Source: Siphonodentalium dalli
Taxonomy: Eukaryota > Mollusca > Scaphopoda > Gadilida > Siphonodentaliidae
Direction: 5' to 3'
DNA: 64,000 bases
NCBI GenBank assembly: GCA_032622095.1
Contig: CP136069.1
Span: forward strand, 154,061,043 to 154,125,042
A program made the translations under genes and the position numbers. A model generated the notes under the pieces. That model ran no database searches and was not told the origin of the DNA. It saw only the letters and a list, made by a program, of their open reading frames with translations. Below, one piece after another: positions 34,331 to 47,564 of the stretch (position 1 is the stretch's first letter; every line of letters begins with the position of its first letter).

Positions 34331-34540
34331 CACTGTAGAGAGGCGTGACTAACCGATTGATTGAGCCGGGTCAACTCAACCACCCGTTGATGCCTCACGT
34401 GATACGACCGCCCTAGTACCTCCAGGAATCATACACCACACCTCACGAGATGCACCCCACGGCAAACAGGGTGCCACATTAGGGGATTGGTACCCCTCGC
34501 AGTGGGGCGGTAGGTCTATTCTACCCCGGGCCCACACGGG
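34331..34540 (-). mobile_element. LINE 5' leader
   Basis: On the minus strand it starts ACCCGTGTGGGCCCGGGGTA and GAATAGACCTACC, and is GC-rich (CCTCACGTGATACGACCGCC on the plus strand). Position and composition fit the 5' UTR/internal promoter of the LINE whose ORF1 lies downstream. It marks the element's 5' end near 34540. Confidence 0.55.
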
Positions 34541-34547
34541 TAAATAT

Positions 34548-34955
34548 GAATTGAAGACCCCTGTCCGGAAAGGCTTCTATCAACTAATATTGATTTTATT
34601 TCGAATAATTTTGTTATGATTAATTGGGACACTTTATTGGTCTATTTGTAGTACAGACCATTCAGGCGATACCATATAGCGATAGAGCGCATTAGGCTGT
34701 TCCTATAGCTACGTATCGTACCGCCAAATGTCCCATATTGATTGAATGTATTGTTTTATGCCATAGTAATAAGCGACAATGAGTCTAATTAACGTTTATT
34801 TGTGACAAAATTACACAATAAAATTTCTGGTCTCTGTTAACAGTAACCACTAATGTTTGTTAGCTGAACAACGACACATTTTTAGACCAGAAAATATTCG
34901 AAATAAAATCAATATTAATCGATAGAAGCATTTCCGTACAGGAGTCTTCGGTCCA
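34548..34955. mobile_element. Inverted-repeat element, ~65-bp arms
   Basis: The left arm 34548-34612 (GAAGACCCCTGTCCGGAAAG, then ATTGATTTTATTTCGAATA) is inverted at 34890-34955. Weaker similarity continues outward to about 34520 and 34985. The centre has no gene. It abuts or overlaps the LINE 5' end. Confidence 0.65.
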
Positions 34956-35176
34956 TACCTAATATTTTATACCCCGGTAACTATATAATCCACCTTTAAT
35001 AGGAACGTCTTTGTTTTGTTTATGTAGCAACCAGGTAACGGAAGTAAGCTGTTAGAAAAATTGGCGCGTAAGAATATCGAACGTTGGCGCTGATATGTGC
35101 TACTTCAATTTGCGACAGTTTATCGATAATTGATGTTTCAAGCGGTACAACATATTGGCAGCTAGTACATTAGAAT

Positions 35177-35266
35177 GGATTTTAAGCAGCAGAGTAATTA
35201 AACAAAGTGTGTAAATTCCGAAGGGATTCACATGAATTTTGTTTAATTACTCTGTCGGTTAAAACC
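35177..35266. repeat. Hairpin
   Basis: CAGAGTAATTAAACAAA at 35190 pairs with TTTGTTTAATTACTCTG ending 35254. Outer bases TTTTAA/TTAAAA extend the stem. Loop about 31 bases. Confidence 0.75.
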
Positions 35267-35431
35267 AATGACCCGAATAGATTTGCCAGACATTTCTTAT
35301 AATCATATAACAGTACATTTTAATAGAACAGTAATAATGTGAATAACTTTTCAAAACTACCACAGTACCACGACAGTTGTAAGTATCATATATTGTTCAA
35401 ATTCCAACACAGTCTCCCAAAATAACAACAC

Positions 35432-35602
35432 GCCGAAAGCGCGTGCACAAGCTCGGCTTGAAGTGACGTGTATATTACGTATATAGGTGGCTCATCGCTT
35501 TTTGGTGAAGTGGACACCACGCACCGAGGGCGTGCGCACGATCGGCTTGAAGTGACTTAGGTGTTCGTCGCTTTTTATGAAGTGTCGACTTCAGTTATTG
35601 CG
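35432..35602. repeat. Imperfect direct repeat, ~95 bp x 2
   Basis: Both units carry GCGTGCRCA, TCGGCTTGAAGTGAC, TCGCTTTTT and GAAGTG in the same order. Confidence 0.65.
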
Positions 35603-36653
35603 TGATGAACGTCCGTAACGTATGTGTAGCCGTATCGCGATTTCACCTGAACTAATTTATTGTGTGAATGCAGAGTGTGTGTGATTTTTCCAGGATGCCC
35701 CTGACCTGATTAGCTGTGTGGCACAGCGATTGATCACGAACATCCACAAAAGCATTCAACGGTAACTGTTCTACGTTGAAATCGAGTAGAAAAGGTGATA
35801 ATATATAACGCCCTATAGTTAGCTACTGCTTTTGGGGATCGAAATGATGGATGCTATTTACCAGAGACGATCATTGCAATATTAGCTAGCCTGACACAAA
35901 ATTCAAAAATTCGACATCGGACGATTAAAACCTCGTGTTAATGAGTTTATTGATCCGATCTAGTGACTGTCTGGCATATATAGAAAACGTAGAGATTATG
36001 ACTGTGTGGTGTTAAATTGGACAGGGCATCTTTAAGACTGTATCCCACATATACACTGTTCGCAAAGCCGCCTCTCTGGCACGAATATATACGGCCGCAT
36101 TACTGTTGTATGCTATACATGTAGATATCCTTGGGGGTGGAAACATAGTAAAATACAGGGGTAAATCTGTCTTCGGTAACACCAACACAGGTGTGTACTA
36201 AATACCCTGAAGCGCCACATGGAAATTTAAGTCAAATGAATCAAAAGAATCAGAAGTGTGAGTATGCCTGGTGTCTTTTAGAAATGTTGGATATAAAAGA
36301 TTATACTATACGACATGTGTATGCGTATACCAGTAGCAATAAATCATGCACCCTATGCGATAAATACCAACGATTATTAAGATTTTTAGCGTTGTAGTTC
36401 ATGATTGAAATATACTGTCAGTTTATGTTATAATTGGATCGTGGTATACAAAGTGGGGTTTAACAACAATTTGAAATTCAGAACGTATGCGTAAGCCGCG
36501 AAGTCTCGAAATGGTTAAATCTGAAATTTTGAATTACGTACACATGTATATGAGTATGCAAGTGTCGAGTGTAAGTTATACTGTACAGGCCTGCAGTAAA
36601 TATAATAAATTTAACTGGTATCGTCGTCAGTTCTGTTACAGGTGATGGCCCGT

Positions 36654-37221
36654 TTAACGCTTTCATGGCGCGAGCTGGCGCAACATTATAAGACCCTGTG
36701 CCAATGCATGCTCTTATATATGCGAGTCGACCATAGTCGCCTCGCATTTATATAGAGAATGCATTAGCCTAACAGTTTTTTTTATTATAATTTTTTATAA
36801 ATATTTCTTATATTCTTTAGTAATTTTTATCATTTTTTATCAATATTTACATTCTTTAACAACAATCTTTATAATTTTTTTTATAATTTTTCTTACATTC
36901 TATAACAATTTATAACATTTTCCTATATTCTTGAACACTTTTATCATTTTTTATCATTTTTTCTTACATTCCTTAACATTTTTTGTCATTTTTTATCATT
37001 TTTTCTTACATTCTTTATCAAGTTTTTATTATCATTTGTTTCTTACATTCGTTAACAACTTTTATCATTTTTTATCATTATTTCTTAAATTCTCTAACTA
37101 TCTTTTTTATCATTTTGTCTTACAATCTGTAACAGTTAATAAGTGGACTCGCATATATAAAAGAATGATTGCCACAGGCTTTTCGCAAACATTCAGGAAG
37201 TTCTCGTCATGAAAGGGTTAA
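36654..37221. mobile_element. piggyBac-like MITE, copy D, expanded centre
   Basis: TTAA at both ends, with termini CGCTTTCATGGCGCGAG and CTCGTCATGAAAGGG; same subfamily as copy B. A slightly damaged first palindrome lies at 36701-36768. Of the second only ACTCGCATATATAA and flanks remain near 37145. The centre is a long array of ~30-bp TTTTTATCATTTTTTCTTAC-type units. Confidence 0.8.
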
Positions 37222-37250
37222 TCAATGAACCATCGCTTTTCGGCTCTCTG

Positions 37251-37337
37251 ACAATATTGGTGCACTCAGAACAGTTTATACAATATTGGTGCACTCAGAA
37301 CAGTTTATACAACCTTGGTGCACTCAGAACAGTTTAT
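37251..37337. repeat. 29-bp tandem repeat x 3
   Basis: ACAATATTGGTGCACTCAGA plus ACAGTTTAT, three consecutive copies. The third differs by a few bases. Confidence 0.9.
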
Positions 37338-39545
37338 CTGGTCGCTTTCTGGCATGCAAAGCCGCATAACTGACTAACATTGTGTTTTGTTTGAGATGAT
37401 GTTTCACAAAATAAGAAGAGAATCGATTGTAGGAATACTTGTTATCACATCCAACCTGTGCTGCGATTATCACTGCTCCCGAGAACGAGAAATAGTTTCT
37501 AAGTAAAAACATAGGATTCACAATGCGAGCGGATCTGTCTTCTTCGCGTCCGTTGTTCGTTTGAAAGCGATGTTTCTCCGATTCAACTGGAATGTTTCAG
37601 ATCACGGACGTTCATCGTTGAGATAAATGCCTCAAAACACATTGTGGTATTTGAGTAGCCGCAAGCCTCATTTTAATAGCTAAAATTGTCAGATTACAGT
37701 ACTGTTGACGCTGTGTAGGAAATAGGTGAACAATAGCCACATAGGTGGCGTTGACATTTTTGCTGCACAGTCAGAAATATACCGGTATTTTTATTGTCGA
37801 TATCTATAATGATTTTTCGTATTGTCATGCATTGTGTTTTGATGCACACATCATGTTCCATGATTACCGTCAGTGGCACAAGAGAAATGGGGTTCCAAGT
37901 GCGTAGTGGAGACCCACTTGCTTTGTGGTGACTCTTTTGCGGTCTTAAATTGTATTTCTTGTGCCGGGGATCATATGTTGGTCAGACTATAACCACAGTA
38001 CAGGGAAAATACTATTTAGCATAGTTATTTTCGTCGCATCACATATAAAAGCCCACTTAATGTTCGAGTCACCGATTATTTTTATACTGCCTTGATATAC
38101 GGTTTTAATAACAATATATGACATAAGATATGATTAAAATACTATAATCCATCACCATTTGGAGCGTCTCTGTCTCACAAAAATGCCCACAGAGTAATAG
38201 AAAATAGCTGAAAGCATAGAAACATGTTCCCCATCTCGCTCCCAGAATGCAACATAATTCAAACTAAGATATAGAGTTATTCCCCTTCCATTGAAAATTA
38301 TAGTCTTTGCAGTACAAACCAGATGAAACTTAAGCACAAAACACGTCGTACCTCAACACAAACAGCATGTTTACAGTTTATTACACCGAATAAGTTGATA
38401 ATACAATGTTTTGGAGCTTCCTCCTTAACATGGCATATATTTTATATAATGTGATCTGGGGGTTCGAAAATTAAGTGTGCCTTCAAACATAGGAGTAATA
38501 AATCCCATCGAAGAACAACGTTTAGCCAGATATGCCGCATTGTATGCAATACAGCGGCCGTGTCGAGCACAGTTCTGGTTAAAACACGGATTCGACAGCT
38601 AATGCAGTATTATTGAGGAGAGTAGTTGGGCGCGATTAAGCACCCTGGATGGTCGAAAAGATCGAGTGATCATCTCCTTCACCCCACATGCAGTACTACA
38701 TCTGGAGACTGATAATTTATAGTGATTTTACGTCCAACAGAAAGCATTATGTCAGTGTCGACCAATCACAACATCTCATATGTAAAACGTAGTAGCGATT
38801 GCAACCATTCAGGTGTTTGTCGGAATTCCAAAATATGCAGCGGTCGTTCCACATGCACTTAGCTAAAAATAGCGCAAAGAATCGCACTTAGCTAAAAATA
38901 GCGCAAAGAATCGTCTGTAACATTTATAATTTCACACATTGCTCACACAATTAGAGATCACGGCAATTATTAAACAATAAAAGCATACATGAATAGTCCA
39001 TAATTTACCAATAATACCTAGCAAGTACGCATGTCCAATAATTTCAACAGTTAACACCAGTTTGAAGAGTGGGAAAATGGAGGCATTGAGCGCTGTATCG
39101 TAATACTGCATGCAAAGCATGTAGAAATTATTTATAGCGACACTGATAGCGAAGGTAATTTACCACAGTGTCATTGTCACCATACGTAGTACTACATGTA
39201 TATGTACGTTAGCTGTCGAGTCTGTGTTTAACCAGAACTGAGTCGAGCAGAGAGTCCTTTCACATGGTAGCTGTATGTATGTCAATTAGAGGAAATGGAA
39301 GACTACAGGCTCGACTTTCATAGGTTTCTCGGGGGTTGGGATCGAATCTGTGTTTGGTTCAGCGGATTAGTAAAAGCGCCGTATATATATTCGTGTCGAG
39401 TAGCATCTTGACGGTAAAAAGGAAGTCTTACACTGTCGAGCGTTAGTTGCTGAATTAATTTCTGTTCAATCATATGGGTTTTAACTTTCACGTGGGAGTC
39501 CGCGACTTGCGGATGTTGATTTCGAGCTGAAAATTCTCATATTAT
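37338..39545. other. No gene seen
   Basis: About 2.2 kb of unremarkable AT-rich DNA apart from a 29-bp duplication near 38.86 kb. Short minus-strand frames here (for example 38152-38337) lack any motif. Confidence 0.5.
38855..38913. repeat. 29-bp tandem repeat x 2
   Basis: GCACTTAGCTAAAAATAGCG plus CAAAGAATC occurs twice without mismatch. Confidence 0.9.
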
Positions 39546-41399
39546 AGTTAGGGAGCCCGCATATGTTCTATTTACACTTTTGCGTACAAAAGGTTTGACC
39601 CCCTAAAGATGGTACTAATAATGGAGCATTCTGAAAAACCGAATTCTTAAGTTTCGCATTCCTGTGGTTTAGGGGCTGCTGAACCCCAAAAAGTGCCAAA
39701 AATCACTTCTATTTACACTTCCGCGTACATCGATGAATTTTGGTTTGATGATACTCCTAAGTGTACTCAGTAAGAAAACACAACTTAAGAAAGGGATTTT
39801 CCTGGGGTTTTCAGATAAGAAAGGGGGTCCCATGCTGAACCCCAAAACGTGATTTTTCACTTTTTTTTACACTTTCGCGTACATCCATAATTTTTGGTCT
39901 CAAAGTACTTTGATATATACTAATTATAAAAACACAACTTAAGAAGCAACTTTTCCTGGGGTTTTAAGATAAGAAGGGGGTCATCGGGTCACCCCTCAAA
40001 ACGTAAACAAATCACTTTTATTTACATGATTGCATTTGTCCAACGTGTGTGTATGTGCGTACATCCCTTGTACGTTGCACTATTACAACCAATACATCCC
40101 TAAATCGATACGATCAACTTAAGAAATATATATTCATGTCGTTTTCTGATAAGAACGAGACTTGTTACCCCCCCCCCACAACCCGATCCATTTTCTAGAA
40201 CTATAAGTGAGCCAGTTTTATGAAAATTATAGCGGGAAAATCTAGTAAAATGTACACAAATGTATATATTTTTGTGAAGCTAAGACATAATGACACTTTT
40301 TTGGGCCAAAATTGAAACTCACCACCCAAGATGGCCGCCAAAATGAAAATATGACATTTTTTCACAAATATCTTCTAGATCAATTCATGCTGTTTGGAAC
40401 TGGTTGAGTAATGCAACTTTATTTTGTGTTTTTGATATTAACTGATCATTGGAGCAATTAAATATGCAATTATTGGGGTCCTAACCCCTTCCGATCCCTC
40501 AAAAATTTGATTGTACAGAATGCGTATAAAATTTCACCAAAAAAAATCACAATTGGGATTCTAGTCATATTTCAACAAGAAATGAACAGAACTTTGTAAT
40601 GTGAGTGAGGCATATCATTACCTATGCATATTCCAAATCACTGGAACCAAAATTCTTACTTTGGCTCAAAATGGCTAAACATGGAAAATGGTAAATATTA
40701 CACCAGCGTGTCCTGCAATCGCTTACAAGTTGTGTTGATGTATAAAATGGGCCATTCTGCATTCTATACATTGAATGCTAACATGTCTGATGCACCATGG
40801 TTAATTGTTCTATTTTCACCACTGACATCGTCAAAAATATTGGACTTTTCTCTAAAAAACTTGACATAAATATTGGCAAAAATTCAGTTTTCAGGTTTGA
40901 ACCATTTTTTCAGGTAAAATGTAACTATCTTTGGATTGAAAGGTGTTTATTGTTTTGGTCTATCTTAAATGTGTCACACTACGGTGTTTATAGACCAAAT
41001 TTCTCAAAGCTCAAGATGGCTTCCAAAATGGCAACCAAATTTGTAAAATGCTAATTTTTTTACATATATCCCGAACATTCTCTGCATTATCCGAAAAGAT
41101 AGCAAATTGTGACTCACTTGGTTATTATACGTGTTAGTTAATTAACTGACAACTACATGTTCTATTCCCAGTTGTCCCAGTTCCATATGGGGCATGACAA
41201 ATTCATTTTAAAGTATGTAATTTGCCGAGAACCTCTTTTGTGATTTTGGCCATATTTATTGAAAGGAAATGGGCAGACATTTGAGACAGAACTGAGATGG
41301 ACCATAATCGTTGGCTATTCTGGTCCATTATGATACAAAAAATGTCTACAGGATACAGTGTGGATGCCAAGATCGTAGCCAGGGAGTTACTCTGTGATC

Positions 41400-43069
41400 A
41401 TATGTGAGGTGAATAGGTATACATGGAGTTATTGTATGTCATGACTGATGTGAGTAGGTATACAATGAGTGACTACATGGTTATAAGTGGGTTGTCCATG
41501 GTAAGATGCATCTAGGTATACAGGGAGAGGTCATGGTCAGGTGTGAGGTGAATCGGTATGCATGGAGTGACTGTATGGTGTATGATTGTGTATATCCAGT
41601 ACGGGTGCATCCGGTGTGCCTGTATGGTCATTGGTGTGGTGTATGGACATATCTACATGGTCATCTATGTGTTGATTATGTATATATGGAGTGACTGTAA
41701 GGTCATGGGTGGGATGTACATGTGTTGTCTGTATGATCATGGATGGGGTGTGTGGATAAATAGGTAGTGATTTTATGGTTACGGGTAATGTGTATAGGTA
41801 TATATGGAATGACTGTACGGTCATGATTGAATATGAATACCTGGAGTAAGCTGGTGGACATTATCGAGCGTGTGGGTACATAGGGAGTGTCCTTGTGGTA
41901 ACGGGTGGGATGTATATTTATATATATCGTGGATGTATTATCATTGGTGGGTGTATAGGTCTTAGCTGTATTATCATGGATGGCGTGTATGATTATACAG
42001 TGAATTGCTGAATTGTCATGTGTGAGGTGTATATGCAAGTATGGATTGTTTGAGTGGTGGTATGTGCGTGTTTTTTGTATATCTGGAAGGGCTGAATGGC
42101 CATTAGTGAGCGTTACATGTATACCTGGAGTGAATCTATGGTCTATGATGGGCTGCATACGTATATCAAGTGGTTATATGACTATATGTGTCGAATAGGT
42201 ATACATGTAGTGAATGTATGGTTAATGGTGAGATGAGTACATGTAGGTATACAAGTAGTGACTGTATGATCATAAATGTAATGAACATATATACAGGGGG
42301 TGACAGACGTGTGAGTATACATGTACCTGGTGTTCCTGTTTGGTGACTCGTGTCGGTATCGTCATGTGTAGGTTATACAAGTACACACACGTGTTGCTTT
42401 ATTGTCATGGGCGAGGGATATGTGTATATAGCGAGTGGCTATATGGCCATAGATGAGTTGCATATGCATACATGTAGTGACTATACTGACATGGCTGGGG
42501 TGTATTAGTATATCTTGAGTGGCTATTCGGCTATGGTGTGACAAATAGGAATACATGGATTGACATGGCCAATGTTGGGGTGAATATGAATACAAGGATT
42601 GACCATGATCGTGTATGAATGTTTTGAATAGGTACACACGGGGTGACTATATGGCCATAGGTCAGGTGAAGGAGTATACCAGGTAACATGGATGAGGGTA
42701 TGTGTATGAAGCGAGTGGCTATATGGCTATTGGTGATGTGCATATGCATACCGGAATGACTTTATGGTCATTGTTGTGGTGTTGATGTATATATTGATTG
42801 TTCATTTGACCATTCGTTTGGATAATAGGTATACAGGGGATGACCTTATGGCAAATGGTGAGATGAATGGGTATACATGGAGTGACTATATGGTTATGGG
42901 TCATGTTTAGGAGTATACCCGGTGTGCCTGCATTGTGACGCGTGGCTGTATGGTCATCCGTGGTCATGGGTCAGGTGTACATGTATACAGTGGGTATCTA
43001 TATCGTTATGTTTGTGGTGTTTATGTATATATGTAATGACTGTGTGTTAATGGGTGGCTATCGCTTTCC
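41400..43069 (+). repeat. Minisatellite inner arm, left
   Basis: Dozens of imperfect ~40-60-bp units around GTATACATGGAGTGACTGTA and TGGTCATGGGTGAGGTG. Frames on either strand across it are by-products. Confidence 0.85.
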
Positions 43070-43114
43070 ACGATATGACATGACCTCTCTATTGATTAAC
43101 ATATCCTTGAGTTA

Positions 43115-43790
43115 TTGTGGAAAGCGATAGCCACTCAAGGTACATATGTACAACCCACCCATTACCCCAGTCACTCCATATGTACATAAACACCACACAA
43201 ATGACAACATAGTCACCCACTTTATACACGTACATGTACTAGTACACCTGATCATACAGCCATACTTGGTTATACCCGTACATACCACAAATGACGATAC
43301 AGCCACGAGTCACCATGCATGAACACCTACACCCGACCATATAGTCACTCTATGTATACATATTCACTACATTCACGATCATACAGTCACTCAATGTATA
43401 CATATTCACCTCACATGGACCATACAGCCACTGCATGTATACCTATTCGCCATACCCATGACCATGGAGTAAATCCAGGTTTACATATGCACATCACCAA
43501 TGATGAGCCCGTCCAGATATACCAATATCCGCACATACGACCACTCATAAGTTCCATACTTGCCATACTCATACACGCCATCCATGATAATAAATCTACG
43601 CCCCATACACCACCAATGATAACACACCCACAACATATATAAATATACGCCCCACCGTTACCAACAGGGCACTCCCTATATACCCACACACCATTCATGA
43701 CCATACAATAACTCCCTGTATACATATTGTCCTCATATATGGTCATAACTCCCTTGCTACCATCTTGGCTTCCACCCTGTATACAGTTGA
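43115..43790 (-). repeat. Minisatellite inner arm, right
   Basis: The same unit inverted (CATACAGTCACTCCATGTAT), in a shorter array of about 0.7 kb against 1.7 kb on the left. Parts align one to one with the left array (41871-41990 with 43579-43690), so the right arm has lost units or the left has gained them. Confidence 0.82.
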
Positions 43791-45561
43791 TTATTATCAT
43801 AATGGGCCAGAATACCCACATATCATGGTTCATCTCAGTTCAGTCTCAAAGTTCTGCCCATTTCCTTTCAATAATATGGTTCTCCGCAAAATTCCATACT
43901 GCAACTTTAAAATGAATTTGTCATGCCCCATACGGAACTGGGACAAACATAATAGAACGTAGTTGTCAGTTAATTACATTGTAACTAACACGTACAATAA
44001 CCAAGTGAGTCACAATTTGCCACTTTTTCGGATAACGCAGAGAATAATGTTCGGGATATGTTAACTTTTAACTTTTTACAAATTTGGTTGCCATTTTGGA
44101 AGCCATCTTGAGCAATTTAGTCTATAAACACCGTAGTGTGACACATTTAAGATAGACCAAAACAATAAACACCTTTCAATCCAAAGATAGTTACATTTTA
44201 CTTGAACAAATGGTCGAACCCCGAAAAGTGAATTCTTGCCAATATTTATGTCCAATATTTCTGGTAAATGTCAGTGGTGACAATAGTAAAAATGATCCAT
44301 GGTGCATCAGACATGTTAGTATGCAATGTATAGAAAACAGATTAGCCAATTGTGTATATCAACCACAACTTGTAAGCGATTGCAGGACACCCTGGTGCAA
44401 TATTTACCATTTTCCATATTTTAGCGGCCATTTTCGCAGCCATTTTGAGCCAAGGTAAGATTTATGGTTCCAGAGATTTGGAATATTCATAGGTAATGAT
44501 ATGCCTCACTTACATTACAATGTTCTTTTCATTTCTTGTTGAAATATGACTAGAATCTCAATTGTGATTTTTTTGTAAAATTTTGTACTGCGTTCTGTAA
44601 AATCGAATTTTTGAGGGATCGGAAGGGGTTAGGACCCCAATAATTGCATATTTAATTGCTCCAATGATCAGTTAATATAAAAAACACAAAATAAAGTTGC
44701 ATTACTCAACCAGTTCCAAACAGCATGAATTGATCTAGAAGATATTTGTGAACAAATGTCATATTTTCAACTTCCGGCAGCCATTTTGGCGGCCATCTTG
44801 GATGGTGAGTTTCAATTTTGGCCCAAAAAAGTGTCATTATGTCTTAGCTTCACGAAAATATATACATTTGTATACATTTTACTAGATTTTCCCGCTATAA
44901 TTTTCATAAAACTGGCTCACTTATAGTTCTAGAAAATGGATCGTCGGGTTGTGGGGGGGGGGGGGGGGTAACAAGTCTCGTTCTTAAGTTGATCGTATCG
45001 ATTTAGGGATGTATTGGTTGTAATAGTGCAACGTTCCAGGGGTGTACGCACATATACACACGTTGGACGAATGCAATCATGTAAATAAAAGTGATTTTTT
45101 ACGTTTTGAGGGGTGACCCGATGACCCCCTTCTTATCTTAAAACCCCAGGAAAAGTTGCTTCTTAAGTTGTGTTTTTATAATTAGTATATATCAAAGTAC
45201 TTTGAGACCAAAAATTATGGATGTACGCGAAAGTGTAAAAAAAAGTGAAAAATCACGTTTTGGGGTTCAGAATGGGACCCCCTTTCTTATCTGAAAACCC
45301 CAGGAAAATCCCTTTCTTAAGTTGTGTTTTCTTAATGAGTACACTTAGGAGTATCATCAAACCAAAATTCCTCGATGTACGCGGAAGTGTAAATAGAAGT
45401 GAGTTTTGGCACTTTTTGGGGTTCAGCAGCCCCTAAACCCCAGGAATGCGCAACTTAAGAAATCGGTTTTTCAGAATGCTCCATTATTGGTACCAACTTT
45501 AGGGGGTCAAACCTTTTGTACGCAAAAGTGTAAATAGAACATATATGCGGGCTCCCTAACT

Positions 45562-46764
45562 ATTACGCATACTGGTGATATTTATATAACAGATTTCTCA
45601 CTTGGCCTACCACGATATTCAGCCACTACGCACACGATTGGATAGCGAAATATACTTAATAAGGTTCACGATTAGATAGCGATTGATATTAAATCACAAT
45701 AACACGTGGCACGCGAGATTAGGATTGAGGCTAGGATTATTGACAAAATAACGGAGATGTTCGTAGTGTTTGGCGTTCCCCTAACCTCCAGAAGACAATA
45801 GGATAATTTGACTTATATTTATCCAAAGATGGGGATGTCATTCTGCTTAGGCCTCATCTTCTGGGAAGAATCTAAAGTCTTAAATTAACATTGTTTTTAG
45901 TTACCTTTCTCTTCTGTTGAGTTTCTATATCCCCTAATTTGCAGAAGATAAAAATGCACAATCGAGGTGACTAATGGGTGAACATCACCAACTTCAACTG
46001 GGAAACTTCAGTCTGATCTTAGGTCTCCCATAGTAGTTGAGGCCTATGTAGAATGAGGTCCACAGAGGGTGAATTTGCTTGCCTGCTATGCGGGGTAGCA
46101 TCACTAAATTCACCTTCTGGTGACCTCATTTCACAAATGTCAGACACACTAAATTCAGACTTGAACATATACACATTCCATACATACAGCCTGCACCTAC
46201 ATGTACATAGTGTCGAAACCAAAGCCCACTGTCTCTTTGCAGTGTTTAACCACTTCATATATATGGCCCATGGCGTTGAAGTATATTGACCGCCCAAAAG
46301 AGATTTCATCATTATTCTATCGGATCTGATGAGATATCCATTCCGCTGGACAGCGCTCCCGTTTATTCATCTGTATATTGCGCGAATCCACGAGACCATT
46401 GGATAGATCAGCTAGACGGTATAATTTACGAGAACACACCGATTTTTATTCATGGCCAAAAATTGCCTCATCACTGAAATCAGTGGTATTTGATTGGTGG
46501 GTTGATTTATTTGGTTTCATCGCATAAATCACAATTCTCATTACCGGCGTGACGTTTCTAAGATCGAAAACTTGGTTCCTCATTTAAGGTCTTTTCACCG
46601 TTATAACGATTGCCTCGAGCATGATAAAATGTCATACTCTATTTGGATGAGGATAATCAATGCTGGAACCCGTTAGAATGGTAAACGAGGTTTAGAATTA
46701 AAATTGAGAAATGCAACGCATCTTTGAAGAATAAAATCCGACATACATGTAATCGACTTTCGAC
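45562..46764. other. No gene seen
   Basis: Near 46050-46130 GAGGTCC/TCACC words occur inverted (GTGAATTTGC...AAATTCACC) as a short imperfect hairpin. The frames at 46.05-46.31 kb on both strands reflect this and are not supported as genes. Confidence 0.5.
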
Positions 46765-46947
46765 AAAACTTATATTAGAGGAGCGGTCTTGACCATGAAT
46801 TTCAAGTTTAATTGTTATCCAACACAGGGGAAAATTATATATGCAACGGTTGCTATGGAAACGGAGTGTAAACGTTGCAGGCACATTTTTATATTTGGAC
46901 TCGAAAAATAAATCTTTTTCGGCAAAGACCGCTCCTCTATATAGTCC
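46765..46947. mobile_element. Small MITE-like element
   Basis: TATTAGAGGAGCGGTCTT (46765) and AAGACCGCTCCTCTATATA (ending about 46945) form inverted ends of about 18 bp around 145 bp. No clear target duplication. Confidence 0.55.
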
Positions 46948-47564
46948 AATCCAGGGACAATACTATAAAATGTATATGCGTGAAACATTGCAAGTTTTAA
47001 GAAATGCGAGTACCATATGTGGCAATTCTTCATGGCCCCTCTACGCATGCTTCGGGAGATGGAAGACTGAAACCTGATATATTGTCTTCCAATTCTCGAT
47101 CTCTATCCTCTTGTACTGTCAATTGTGTTCTTTACTCGGGAGAGGGCTCCATATATTAGCGCCCATCGACTCATGCTGAATCCCCTTTTCCCTCTCATAC
47201 TTCTTCCTCACTCCCATAAAATATTTGTATAAATGTTTTTTGAATTCATGAATAATTCTTTGGGTGATTAATTGATGTTTACATCAATACTTCTTAACCC
47301 CAGTTTCAGGAAATAATGTATGTCTTTGGACAAAAGTACAAAGGTGCTTAGATGCTTCATGTGATATTCCGTCCGCTTATGAGGAACGAGTTTCATAAAA
47401 CAATCTTCATACAATCTTAAGTGGGAATTAAGTTCACGCTCATTTTTTTTAGACTGGTTTGTGTCCATTTATTACAACTGTGAGCAGAAATATTGGAGTT
47501 GCGTGCATTATTTGTATAAACACGATGTCTCGTGATGAGGCGGTATATGGCGTGTCTAAGTAAT

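Larger units (their letters stand above)
34986..36653. other. No gene seen; two small repeats
   Basis: Holds the hairpin at 35177 and the direct repeat at 35432. The rest is AT-rich without coding signal; the frame at 36191-36397 has nothing recognisable. Confidence 0.5.
39546..45561. mobile_element. Giant foldback element, 6-kb imperfect palindrome
   Basis: AGTTAGGGAGCCCGCATAT at the left end is mirrored by ATATGCGGGCTCCCTAACT at the right. Outer arms (39546-41200 and 43900-45561) are inverted copies, roughly 95% alike where compared, and contain diverged ~155-bp tandem units (AACACAACTTAAGAA, CCTGGGGTTTT). Inner arms are minisatellite. The centre is 43070-43114, between GGCTATCGCTTTCCAC and GTGGAAAGCGATAGCC. 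Flanks could be a TTA or 5-bp ATTAT/ATTAC target duplication. No transposase seen. The architecture recalls Drosophila FB/Galileo foldback elements; this is an analogy, not an assignment. Confidence 0.85.

Noticed and set aside
41506-43833. Several 60-150-codon frames in the minisatellite, including His/Thr-rich ones
   Set aside because: Repeat-driven (CATACAGTCACTCCATG units); open in more than one frame and strand, with no non-repetitive domain.
39669-45436. Identical-looking 63-codon frames in both arms of the large palindrome
   Set aside because: Mirror images created by the inverted repeat across tandem ~155-bp units. Arm similarity alone explains the conservation.
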